Assembly: GCA_016714895.1 (NCBI GenBank)
Contig: JADKBV010000006.1
Coordinates: 1-29,476 of the forward strand
Length of the DNA: 29,476 nt
Origin: Saprospiraceae bacterium
GTDB taxonomy: Bacteria > Bacteroidota > Bacteroidia > Chitinophagales > Saprospiraceae
Reading direction: 5' to 3'
A program made the position numbers and the translations under genes. Below, one piece after another: positions 9,782 through 18,566 of this stretch. How positions within the stretch are numbered: position 1 is the stretch's first letter; the number at the start of each line of letters is the position of its first letter. The notes beneath the pieces were generated by a model that saw only the letters and a program-made list of their open reading frames with translations, did not search any database and was not told the origin of the DNA.

Positions 9782-10812
9782 TCATATACTCTTCCGGTCT
9801 ATCAGGAAGGAAAACTTATGAGAGTTTTTAAGCGCCATACCCGTTCCCCTTACAACGGCTCTTAACGGATCGTCAGCGATAATCACATTTAATTTTGTTT
9901 TCAAACTGATTCTTACATCCAATCCTCTGAGTAATGCGCCTCCTCCTGTCATGTATAATCCGGTTTTAAAGATATCTGAGGACAACTCTGGTGGAGTATC
10001 TTCCAATGCTTTGAGGATGGCTTCTTCTATTTTTGCAATAGATTTGTCCAATGCTTCAGCCACTTCGCCATGAGACGTAAATACCTGTTTAGGTATGCCT
10101 GTCAGAAGGTCCCGGCCATTTACAGCATATTTTGGTGGTGCATCCTGGATTTCAGCCATGGCAGCACCTGCGTGAATTTTGATTTGTTCTGCCGTTCTTT
10201 CTCCAATCAGAATATTGTGTTTTCTTTTCATGTAGTCGATGATGTCATTGGTAAACTCATCGCCTGCTATTCTGATGGACTGGTCGGTGACAATGCCGGA
10301 CAATGCAATTACTGCAATCTCTGTTGTTCCTCCTCCTATGTCAATGACCATGTGACCTATAGGTTCCTCAACGTCCAAACCGATACCCAAAGCTGCTGCC
10401 ATTGGTTCGTGGATGAGATAGGTTTCCTTTGAGTCAACGTGGTCTGCTGAATCAAAAACGGCTCTTTTTTCCACTTCTGTGATTCCTGAAGGTATACAAA
10501 TCACCATTTTCAGGTGGGTAAAAAATCTTCTTTTTTCTCCAATCATATTGATCAGACCCTGAATTAATGCCTCCGCGGCCTGAAAATCTGCGATAACTCC
10601 ATCTTTTAACGGTCTGACGGTTTTGATATTGTCATGCGTTTTTCATGCATTTGCATAGCCCGGTTCCCAACGGCGATTACTTCATTGGTTTGCCTGTTGA
10701 TAGCTACGATGGATGGTTCATCCACCACAACTTTATCATTCTGAATAATTAACGTATTAGCCGTTCCTAAATCTACGGCTAATTCCTGAGTGAAAAACTT
10801 AAAAAGTCTCAT
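9782..10812 (-). CDS. mreB: Rod shape-determining protein MreB (one frameshift)
   Basis: The bacterial actin homologue that organises lateral wall synthesis. The product is about 343 residues, the usual length. The actin-fold nucleotide-binding motifs are present: phosphate-1 ELAVDLGTANTLI near the N-terminus, phosphate-2 VIDIGGGTTEIAV, and the adenosine motif GLYMTGGGALLRG near the C-terminus. The frame breaks at about 10630. The sequence reads GAAAAACG where one further A gives HEKTHDNIKTVRPLKDGVIA, the normal MreB reading. A lesion in such a gene, repaired by one homopolymer base, is almost certainly a sequencing error. The gene leads the mre cluster and has its own promoter-like element upstream. 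Confidence 0.93.
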
Positions 10813-10852
10813 GATATATTGATGACAATGACTGGAAAAAATATAAGGGTGG

Positions 10853-10882
10853 CAAAATTACTACTTTTCTTTGATTATCAAG
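10853..10882 (-). promoter_or_regulatory. Promoter of the mreB operon (Bacteroidota type)
   Basis: The minus strand shows TAATTTTG (10853-10860), a perfect match to the Bacteroidota -7 consensus TAnnTTTG. CTTG lies 18 nt upstream (10879-10882) and could serve as the -33 TTTG element. Transcription would start around 10848, about 36 nt before the mreB ATG. The purF gene ends at 10952, so mreB would be transcribed independently of purF. Confidence 0.5.
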
Positions 10883-10951
10883 GAAAAATAAACACCGAAT
10901 TTTTGGTTTAACTGCTGATTGTCAGATTTTTTACAATCCTGTAACTATTTT

Positions 10952-12850
10952 TTAATAAGCTCTTTCGTCATTATTATTCATATAATTGATAAACGCCCTG
11001 TTTACCACTCTTGTCCCTCCGTAGGTGGGATAATTTCCTGAAAAATACCAATCCCCGTGATTTTCCGGACAAGCTATATGTAAATCCTCTATAGTCTGAT
11101 ATATAACCTCCACATTGGGCAAAATGTTGTCAGGCGTCACCAATTGTGAAATTTTTGCCGAAATTTGCTCCTGAGTATATTGGCTGTATAAAAACTGAAC
11201 CTGATTGGTCATCTGTTCTATAGGGAGTTTTTCCTGCTCAAGACATCTTTCATATACTTCCTGCATCAAATGGGTTTTATTATCTTCTTCAAGCAAAGCC
11301 ACCAAAGCTCTGAAAGCAATAAACTCTTTCATTTTGCTCATATCTATGCCGTAACAATCAGGATATCTGATTTGTGGTGCCGAAGATACAATGATGATTT
11401 TTTTAGGTCTTAAAGTAGATAAAATATAAATGATCGTGTCTCTCAACGTCGTCCCCCGGACAATGGAGTCATCGATTAATACCAATGTATCCACTTCATT
11501 CTGCACAATACCATAGGTGACGTCATATACATGCGAAACCATTTGTCCCCGCGAAACATTATCTGCTATAAAGGTCCTCAGCTTTTCGTCTTTGACTGCC
11601 AGTTTTTCTGCACGGACCGACATATGAAGAATTTGTTGGAGTTTTTCGGGTGTCAGTTCATTTTTTTGCTGAAGTTCAAGGATTTTTTGTTGTTTTATTT
11701 CATTGAGTTCGGCTTCCAAACCTTTCATCATTCCGAAAAAAGCAACTTCTGCCGTATTCGGTATAAATGAAAAAATGGTGTTTTCCAAATCGTTATCTAT
11801 AGCTTTAAGAATTTTTTTGACCAGCAACTCACCCAGTTTTTTTCTTTCAAGATATATATCTCTGTCTGTGCCCCGACTGAAATAAATTCTTTCAAAACTG
11901 CACGGTGTCTTAGGCAATGGTTGTTTGCACAATTCTTCGGTGACGAGTCCGTTTTTTTTGATAATCAAAGCATGTCCCGGCTGCAATTCTTTCACCTGAA
12001 AATATCTGATATTCAATACCGTCTGAATCGCAGGTCTTTCACTGGCGACAACCACAATTTCATCATCATGGTAATAAAATGCCGGTCTGATACCCGATGG
12101 ATCGCGCATGACAAAAGCATCACCATGCCCTATTAGTCCCGCCATAACATATCCGCCGTCAAATTTTCGGGTTGACCGTTGCAGCAACCTGTGAACGTCG
12201 AGATGTTCGATGATGAGTTGATTGATTTGTTCGTTGCTGTATCCTTCAGGTTTAAACCATGAAAACAATCGTTGAACCTCATCATCCAGAAAATGACCGA
12301 TTTTTTCCAAAACAGTCACCGTATCAGATTTTTCTTTGGGATATTGCCCGAAACCTATGAGTTCATTAAACAATTCGTCTACATTGGTCAGGTTAAAATT
12401 TCCTGCCAATACCAGATTTCTTGTGATCCAGTTGTTCTGTCTTAAAAAAGGGTGCACCGTTTCTATCGTATTCGGCCCATGTGTTCCGTATCTCAGGTGA
12501 CCCAATAACAATTCACCGGTATAGGGTTTATTTTGTTTTAACCACGCAGGGTCGTTCATTTGTTCCGGTGCCAGATCATTAAAATGCGCAAAAACACCAT
12601 CAAACAAATCCTTAAGGTATTGAGGACTGTTGCTACGCTTTCGCGAAATATACCTGTTGCCGGGTTCCATATCCATTTTGATCGTCACCAAACCGGCACC
12701 ATCCTGACCGCGATTTCTTTGTTTTTGTAGCAGCAACTGCATTTTGTGCAATCCGTACAGGGAAGATCCATATTTTTCCTGGTAATATTCTAATGGCTTC
12801 AACAGCCTGATGAGTGCCAGTCCGCACTCGTGTTTAATGTGATCGCTCAT
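10952..12850 (-). CDS. purF: Amidophosphoribosyltransferase, long Bacteroidota form
   Basis: Catalyses the first committed step of purine synthesis, PRPP plus glutamine to 5-phosphoribosylamine, in the cytosol. At 632 residues it is longer than the ~505-residue E. coli enzyme. The Ntn-type glutaminase begins MSDHIKHECGLA, with C9 as the presumed nucleophile after propeptide removal. RNRGQDGAG, GHLRYGTHG and FDGGYVMAGL follow. The phosphoribosyltransferase PRPP loop is VLIDDSIVRGTT at about residues 450-463. Extra charged helical material of about 60 residues (around FFGMMKGLEAELNEIKQQKI) precedes the loop, as in related Bacteroidota proteins. The reading frame is intact. It stands alone, with no other pur gene in the window. 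Confidence 0.92.
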   Translation of the reverse strand: MSDHIKHECGLALIRLLKPLEYYQEKYGSSLYGLHKMQLLLQKQRNRGQDGAGLVTIKMDMEPGNRYISRKRSNSPQYLKDLFDGVFAHFNDLAPEQMNDPAWLKQNKPYTGELLLGHLRYGTHGPNTIETVHPFLRQNNWITRNLVLAGNFNLTNVDELFNELIGFGQYPKEKSDTVTVLEKIGHFLDDEVQRLFSWFKPEGYSNEQINQLIIEHLDVHRLLQRSTRKFDGGYVMAGLIGHGDAFVMRDPSGIRPAFYYHDDEIVVVASERPAIQTVLNIRYFQVKELQPGHALIIKKNGLVTEELCKQPLPKTPCSFERIYFSRGTDRDIYLERKKLGELLVKKILKAIDNDLENTIFSFIPNTAEVAFFGMMKGLEAELNEIKQQKILELQQKNELTPEKLQQILHMSVRAEKLAVKDEKLRTFIADNVSRGQMVSHVYDVTYGIVQNEVDTLVLIDDSIVRGTTLRDTIIYILSTLRPKKIIIVSSAPQIRYPDCYGIDMSKMKEFIAFRALVALLEEDNKTHLMQEVYERCLEQEKLPIEQMTNQVQFLYSQYTQEQISAKISQLVTPDNILPNVEVIYQTIEDLHIACPENHGDWYFSGNYPTYGGTRVVNRAFINYMNNNDERAY

Positions 12851-12890
12851 CGAGGGATTTAATTTCTGATACGTTGGGCTTAAGGAAGTG

Positions 12891-12898
12891 CAAAATTA
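12891..12898 (-). promoter_or_regulatory. Promoter -7 element of purF
   Basis: TAATTTTG on the minus strand matches the Bacteroidota -7 consensus TAnnTTTG and lies 40 nt before the purF ATG. No good TTTG is seen at the expected -33 position, so the call rests on the -7 box and spacing. The ten bases GTAATTTTGC are identical to those at the mreB promoter. No purine-riboswitch-like structure was seen in the 170-bp gap upstream of purF. Confidence 0.45.
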
Positions 12899-13023
12899 CA
12901 AGTTTTATTATTAAAATCGTAAGTAATTTTTCCACAAGGAGATGTTTACTGTACGAACAATTATAAAATATGTTTGATTTACTTTTTTTTTGAAAAAGGG
13001 AGGGTATAATTTAAAAACAATAT

Positions 13024-14484
13024 TTATAATGTAAAAAACCGGGAAGCAATCTCAAGGCTTTCTTGTGTATCTGCCAAAACAAACAAAGTATCTTCTGGTT
13101 GGATAGTCGTCGCACCTCCCGGAATAAAATATTTATTATCTCTCTGAATCATTGAGATTACAGTGTTTTCAGGAAGTTTTAGTTCTACAATTTTTTTTCC
13201 TGAAACCAGATATGATGATGAAATTAAAATTTCTTTTATGGCACCTTTGGGCCGTTCGGTGAGAAATTTTTCGGTTGGTGAAAGTGGTTTTACTTTTTCC
13301 GGCATATCCACATGCAACCACTTGGCAAATTTCGACAAGGACGTACCCTGAATCAAAACAGAAGTTACCGAAATAAAAAATACAATGTTAAAAATCATGT
13401 CCGCTTTTTCAATACCGGCAAGTAGCGGATAGGTCGCAAAAACAATGGGGACAGCCCCTCTCAGACCAACCCATGAAATGTAAAATTTACTTTTTTGCCT
13501 GATGTTGAATAATGATAAACTAATAAAAACACTCAAAGGTCGGGCTAAAAGAATCAAAAATAAAGATATGAGAATACCGATTCCAAAAATAGGCGGTAAT
13601 TGTGAAGGAAAAACCAATAAACCAAGGGTAAGAAACAGCACGATTTGCATGAGCCATGCCAATCCGTCAAACATTTTCAGGATACTTTTTTTGTGCATTA
13701 AATCCTGATTTCCCAAAAAAACTGCACAAACATAAATGGCTAAAAATCCATTTCCGGAAAGGAAATCTGTAGCGGAAAAAGTCAAAAACATCAAAGCTAT
13801 AACCAAAACCGGATAAAGACCTTCAAAATCAAGCTGGATTTTATTAATGATTATTTTGCTAAATTTTCCAAATACAATTCCCATCAATCCACCTATGACC
13901 ATTTGTTGGATAAAAAACGGTATCACCGACCATATACTTTTATCAGGACTAACTACTAAAGTCAGAAAGGATAATGTCAACACATAAGCCATAGGATCAT
14001 TACTGCCACTTTCAAACTCCAGGGTAGGTCGTATATTGTGTTTTAAAGCGAGACTTTTTGATCTTAAAATAGAAAATACTGCCGCTGCATCTGTCGATGA
14101 AACTATAGATCCCAATAAAAGACTTTCATACAAAGTAAAATCAGTAATCTGCCATACAAAGACGCCAACACAGGATGCTGTCAGCAAAACACCCAATGTG
14201 GAAAGGGCGATTCCTTGTTTCAAAACAGGTCTTACCGCATTCCAGTTTGTATCTAAACCACCTGAAAACAAGATAAAATTTAAAGCGATGACCCCGATGA
14301 ACTGAGCATATTTTGCATTGGAAAATACAATACCCCCTATACCGTCTGAACCTGCCAACATGCCGATGGCCAAAAATAATAAAAGAGTCGGCACACCAAA
14401 TTTAAATGAAGTTTTACCGGCAAATATACTCACCAACAAAAGGAGCGAACCAATTAATATGATATTCTCGATGGTAAGATTCAT
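13024..14484 (-). CDS. CPA1-family K+(Na+)/H+ antiporter with C-terminal RCK_C domain
   Basis: An inner-membrane monovalent cation/proton antiporter of the NhaP2/CvrA type. The 486-residue protein begins with about twelve to thirteen hydrophobic segments (first at IENIILIGSLLLLVSIFAG). It shows the CPA1 signatures GSIVSSTDAAAVFSILRSK and FESGSNDPMAYVL, the latter with the ND pair of the transport site. WVGLRGAVPIVFATYPLLAG is another family hallmark. After about residue 385 a soluble tail (LVSGKKIVELKLPENTVISM, then GATTIQPEDTLFVLAD) matches the RCK_C/TrkA-C fold that gates such carriers with a bound ligand. The frame is intact. The gene is divergent from the amidohydrolase gene, with 302 bp between them. 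The choice between K+ and Na+ cannot be made from sequence alone. Confidence 0.9.
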   Translation of the reverse strand: MNLTIENIILIGSLLLLVSIFAGKTSFKFGVPTLLLFLAIGMLAGSDGIGGIVFSNAKYAQFIGVIALNFILFSGGLDTNWNAVRPVLKQGIALSTLGVLLTASCVGVFVWQITDFTLYESLLLGSIVSSTDAAAVFSILRSKSLALKHNIRPTLEFESGSNDPMAYVLTLSFLTLVVSPDKSIWSVIPFFIQQMVIGGLMGIVFGKFSKIIINKIQLDFEGLYPVLVIALMFLTFSATDFLSGNGFLAIYVCAVFLGNQDLMHKKSILKMFDGLAWLMQIVLFLTLGLLVFPSQLPPIFGIGILISLFLILLARPLSVFISLSLFNIRQKSKFYISWVGLRGAVPIVFATYPLLAGIEKADMIFNIVFFISVTSVLIQGTSLSKFAKWLHVDMPEKVKPLSPTEKFLTERPKGAIKEILISSSYLVSGKKIVELKLPENTVISMIQRDNKYFIPGGATTIQPEDTLFVLADTQESLEIASRFFTL

Positions 14485-14646
14485 TTGTTTTGGCTAATTT
14501 TTAGATAAAACCATTAGGTTTTACCGTTAAAAATGTTTGAAATTTTTAATAATCCCCACAATTATAATGAAAAAACCTTGCTATTGGTTTATTTTAAGAT
14601 CCGTTAGTGTATTAATAAAGGTTTGACCGGGTTATTTCAAATGTAA

Positions 14647-14676
14647 ATTGTAATCAAAAAGATTTCTGTACTTTTA
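14647..14676 (+). promoter_or_regulatory. Possible promoter in the 302-bp divergent gap 14485-14786
   Basis: ATTG (14647-14650) is followed after 18 nt by TACTTTTA (14669-14676), a seven-of-eight match to TAnnTTTG, 110 nt before the amidohydrolase ATG. On the opposite strand TACATTTG (14638-14645) matches the -7 box in the direction of the antiporter, but has no good -33 box and would leave a 150-nt leader. The rest of the gap is AT-rich with no gene or notable hairpin. Confidence 0.35.
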
Positions 14677-14786
14677 CCTCTATTCCATCAATTCATTTAA
14701 TTTTACCTCTTGATTGATTGGTTAGGTCATAAACGCATTTCCTTCCAAATTTTTTCTATTCTTCAAATCGCCGAAATCCAATTCAA

Positions 14787-17700
14787 ATGGCCAAAATATT
14801 TTTATCTCTTTTTTTTGTGTTGACCCTATCTTTTTTTTCTCTGGCTCAGGAAAAACCGACCTGGGATGTCAATAATCCTCCGGGCAACTTTAAGGATGTT
14901 TCCTTTGATGTCAATGAAGGCACCTGGATGAATATCGATGTGAGTCCCGACGGCAAAACGATAGCTTTTGACCTACTCGGCGATATTTATACCATGCCGG
15001 TCACCGGCGGGCAGGCAAGCTGTATCCGCAGTGGGCTGGCCTGGGAAGTGCAGCCCAGATGGAGTCCTGACGGTAAAAAAATATTGTTTACAAGCGATTA
15101 CAAAGGCGGAGACAACATTTTTTATATGGATGTCGATGGTCAAAATGTAAAACAAATCACCAAAGAAAGTTTCCGACTCCTCAATAATGCCGTCTGGATG
15201 CCGGATGGTCAGTACATCGTCGCCAGAAAACACTTTACGTCAGGTCGTTCCCTGGGAGCCGGCGAAATGTGGATGTACCACATCTCAGGCGGTGAAGGTA
15301 TCCAACTGACCAAAAGAAAAAACGATCAGCAGGATGTCAACGAACCTTGTATTTCTGCTGATGGTAAAAAACTTTTCTACAGTGAAGACATGTATCCCGG
15401 CGGATATTTTCAATACAACAAGGATCCGAACAATGAAATCTTTGTCATCCAGTCTTACGATTTTACCACCGGCGAAATCAAACGTGTGACCGGAGGAAGC
15501 GGCGGCGCCTGTCGTCCTCAGATCTCACACAAAGGTGATCATCTGGCATTCGTGCGCCGTATCAGAGAAAAATCGGTTCTTTTTATCAGAGAATTGTCCA
15601 GCGGCAAAGAGTGGCCGGTATACGACGCACTTTCCAAAGACCAGCAGGAAGCCTGGACCATCTTCGGAATCTATACAGGATTTGACTGGACACCTGACGA
15701 CAAACATATCATCATCTGGGCAAAAGGAAAAATATGGAAGATTGATGTAGCAACCAAATCTGCCACAGAAATTCCCTTCCGCGTCAAAGCTAATCACAAA
15801 CTCATGGAGACCGTAGCTTTCGAAAATCCTGCCTTTGAAGATGAGTTTGAAGTAAAAGTTTTGCGCAACCTTACAACCTCGCCCGATGGTAAAAAAGTCG
15901 TCTTTAGTGCTCTGGGAAATCTTTATATGTCTGAAAATTTCGGAACACCCAAACCTTTGTTTTCAGGTGATGATATCGAAGCGGAAGCAAACTTCAGCCC
16001 GGATGGCAAAAAATTGGTCTACGTCACCTGGAATGACGAAACCATGGGTGCCATCAGATTGTACGATATGGCCACCGGCACTTCAAAAGTGCTGACCAAA
16101 GACCCTGCCATCTACCGGACGCCTTCGTTTTCTCCGGATGGAAAAACCATCGTCTACCGCAAAGAAGGGGGCAACGGTCATCAGGGATATCTCTATAGCC
16201 TTGAAGCCGGGATTTATACGTTGAGTGTCGATGGCGGCGAACCAAAATTTATCACCGGAGAGGGAGAAAAACCACAATTTTCAGCAACAGGCAAAGAAAT
16301 CATGTTTACTACCGGCGGATTTTTATTTGGCTCCATTTCCAAAGCCTTTAAAAAATATGATTTGGAAAATAAAAAGACCCATATAATTTTTAATACCAGC
16401 TATACGACAAATTTTGTTCCGAGTCCTGACAATTTATGGATCGCCTTCACAGAGCTTCATAAAGTTTATGTCGCTCCTATGCCGGCGACCGGACAACCCA
16501 TCGGTATTTCTGCCAAAACCAAAGCTGTTCCGGTAGCGCAGGTAGCCAAAGATGCCGGTTACAACCTGCATTGGTCTGCGGACAGCAAAAAACTGTTTTG
16601 GACCCTGGGAAATGAATATTTTTCCGAACCGCTACAAAGAAGATTTTTGTTTCTGGAAGGCGCATTGGACAGCATACCTCCGATGGATTCCACAGGCACT
16701 AAAATTGTGCTGAAAGTCAAATCCGATAAACCCAAAGGAAAAATTGCTTTCAAAAACGCAAATATCATCACCATGGAAAACAATCAGGTGATCAAAAACG
16801 GAACAATGGTCGTTGATGGAAACAAAATCGTTTATGTTGGTTCTTCAGGAGGAGCGCCCGTCGAAAAAAACACCAAAATGATTGATGTCAAAGGCAAAAC
16901 CATCATGCCGGGATTGGTTGATGTGCACGCACATCTCGGTGCTTTCAGAGATGGTATCAGTCCACAAAAACATTGGGAATATTTTGCCAATCTGGCCTTT
17001 GGAGTAACGACCACCCACGACCCATCGTCCAACAGCGAAATCACCTTTGCCCAGTCAGAAATGGTCAAAGCCGGAGCCCTCACCGGACCGAGGATTTTTT
17101 CGACAGGCACGATTTTGTACGGTGCCGACGGGGATTTTAAAGCAGAAGTCAATAGCCTCGAAGATGCTAAATCAGCACTACGCCGTACCAAAGCATTGGG
17201 AGCATTTTCTGTCAAATCGTACAACCAACCCAGGAGAGAACAACGACAACAAGTCATCGAAGCAGCCCGGCAATTGGGCATCAGGGTCGTTCCCGAAGGT
17301 GGTTCGTTTTTTTACCATAATCTGAGCATGGTAGCTGATGGTCATACCAGTGTGGAGCATAATCTTCCGGTCGCCCCCTTGTACAACGATGTCATTCAGT
17401 TTTGGTCACGGACACAGACCAGCAATACGCCGACCCTGATCGTCAATTACGGTGGTATCAATGGAGAATATTACTGGTATCAGAAAACCGAAGTCTGGAA
17501 AAATAAAAAATTGCTGACCTTCACACCAAGACCGGTGATTGACGCAAGATCGAGACACAGAACGATGGTCCCCGACGAAGAATACGAAAACGGACACATC
17601 CTGACCTCAAAATCCCTCAAAAAACTCAACGATGCCGGAGTCAAAATCAATCTCGGTGCCCACGGCCAGATCCAGGGTATCGGCGCCCATTGGGAATTGT

Positions 17701-18050
17701 GGATGTTGCAGCAAGGAGGCATGACCAACCAGGAAGCTTTGTATTGTGCCACGATGAACGGTGCCAAACTCCTGGGCATGGAAAAAGAAATCGGTTCGCT
17801 CAAAGCCGGAAAACTGGCAGACCTCATCATCATCGACGGCAATCCTTTAGCAGATATCCGTCAGAGTGAAAAGGTGGTCTACACCATGATCAACGGCAGA
17901 TTGTACGATACCGAAAACATGAACGAAATTGGAAATACCCAAAAAACTAGGAGCAAATTTTTCTGGGAACTCGACGGCAGCGGCAATATTTTTCCGTTTT
18001 TTTCAGATACCCACGGGATTATGGGCGGTAAATGTGCCTGTGGATTGTAG
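14787..18050 (+). CDS. Secreted beta-propeller/amidohydrolase fusion protein
   Basis: A 1087-residue exported metal-dependent hydrolase of the imidazolonepropionase/dipeptidase-like amidohydrolase group, preceded by a TolB-like propeller. The signal peptide is MAKIFLSLFFVLTLSFFSLA. Residues ~30-640 hold repeated PD40 blades (VSPDGKTIAFDLLGDIY, WSPDGKKILFTSD, TSPDGKKVVFSALGNLY, FSPDGKTIVYRKEG). Residues ~650-1060 are the amidohydrolase: entry strand GTMVVDGNKIVYVGSSGG, metal site PGLVDVHAHLG with the HxH pair H714/H716, later histidines in HTSVEHN and LGAHGQ, and the closing KAGKLADLIIIDGNPL. The substrate is unknown; relatives cleave dipeptides or cyclic amides. It is intact over 3.2 kb and appears more GC-rich in its codons than its neighbours. 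It ends 516 bp before the next gene and is probably monocistronic. Confidence 0.88.
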   Translation: MAKIFLSLFFVLTLSFFSLAQEKPTWDVNNPPGNFKDVSFDVNEGTWMNIDVSPDGKTIAFDLLGDIYTMPVTGGQASCIRSGLAWEVQPRWSPDGKKILFTSDYKGGDNIFYMDVDGQNVKQITKESFRLLNNAVWMPDGQYIVARKHFTSGRSLGAGEMWMYHISGGEGIQLTKRKNDQQDVNEPCISADGKKLFYSEDMYPGGYFQYNKDPNNEIFVIQSYDFTTGEIKRVTGGSGGACRPQISHKGDHLAFVRRIREKSVLFIRELSSGKEWPVYDALSKDQQEAWTIFGIYTGFDWTPDDKHIIIWAKGKIWKIDVATKSATEIPFRVKANHKLMETVAFENPAFEDEFEVKVLRNLTTSPDGKKVVFSALGNLYMSENFGTPKPLFSGDDIEAEANFSPDGKKLVYVTWNDETMGAIRLYDMATGTSKVLTKDPAIYRTPSFSPDGKTIVYRKEGGNGHQGYLYSLEAGIYTLSVDGGEPKFITGEGEKPQFSATGKEIMFTTGGFLFGSISKAFKKYDLENKKTHIIFNTSYTTNFVPSPDNLWIAFTELHKVYVAPMPATGQPIGISAKTKAVPVAQVAKDAGYNLHWSADSKKLFWTLGNEYFSEPLQRRFLFLEGALDSIPPMDSTGTKIVLKVKSDKPKGKIAFKNANIITMENNQVIKNGTMVVDGNKIVYVGSSGGAPVEKNTKMIDVKGKTIMPGLVDVHAHLGAFRDGISPQKHWEYFANLAFGVTTTHDPSSNSEITFAQSEMVKAGALTGPRIFSTGTILYGADGDFKAEVNSLEDAKSALRRTKALGAFSVKSYNQPRREQRQQVIEAARQLGIRVVPEGGSFFYHNLSMVADGHTSVEHNLPVAPLYNDVIQFWSRTQTSNTPTLIVNYGGINGEYYWYQKTEVWKNKKLLTFTPRPVIDARSRHRTMVPDEEYENGHILTSKSLKKLNDAGVKINLGAHGQIQGIGAHWELWMLQQGGMTNQEALYCATMNGAKLLGMEKEIGSLKAGKLADLIIIDGNPLADIRQSEKVVYTMINGRLYDTENMNEIGNTQKTRSKFFWELDGSGNIFPFFSDTHGIMGGKCACGL

Positions 18051-18082
18051 GTAAAAATAGAGTTTGTTGAAAAGTTTTGGAA

Positions 18083-18127
18083 CAAATCATAGGTAAAGAA
18101 TATTTATTATTTTTCACCTATGATTTG
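18083..18127. repeat. Perfect 12-bp inverted repeat after the amidohydrolase gene
   Basis: CAAATCATAGGT (18083-18094) and ACCTATGATTTG (18116-18127) are exact reverse complements separated by a 21-base AT-rich loop. The structure begins 33 bp after the amidohydrolase stop, so it may form the 3' end of that transcript. A run of T lies in the loop rather than after the second arm, so it is not a textbook intrinsic terminator. Confidence 0.5.
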
Positions 18128-18566
18128 CACCAAAGCCAATATTTATATAGGCTCCGGCAATTTTTATACCTGCTTTTTGTCCCCAGCCTGTATGTGTATT
18201 TTTATTTTTTAGTCCCTCAATGATTAAATACAATCAAACTTAAGTCTTACGAAGGGATTTTGTTTACTAAACTAAATTTATTTGCAATATCCGGTAAATC
18301 ATTTCACTTCCGAAAGATATAAAAAGAATACTGAGATGATATATATACTTTATGACAGGCATTTCGGGATAAAACGCTTTAACATTTTGCCAATACTTTG
18401 ATTATAAATCACTTATGATCCGGATTTTCGGAAAAAAATGAATTACAATTACTTTTGTATTAAAAAATAAAAACCAGAAAAAACTTGAGGTAGCAAAAAG
18501 GAAAATATTATTTATGGACTCAGTAAAATAATCACACCTTTCGTTATACCGGACAAAAAACCAAGA
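18128..18566. other. Gene-free AT-rich stretch between the amidohydrolase and SUMF1-like genes
   Basis: No ORF with recognisable content is seen. One plus-strand TACTTTTG (18450-18457) matches the -7 consensus, with TTTC about 19 nt upstream. It points into the 3' end of the minus-strand SUMF1-like gene. A possible leader peptide (MDSVK at about 18513) follows but is too short to support. Confidence 0.4.

Noticed and set aside
12851..13023. Purine riboswitch upstream of purF
   Set aside because: No three-way-junction-like pairing or conserved core was seen, and the -7 box lies only 40 nt from the ATG, leaving too short a leader.
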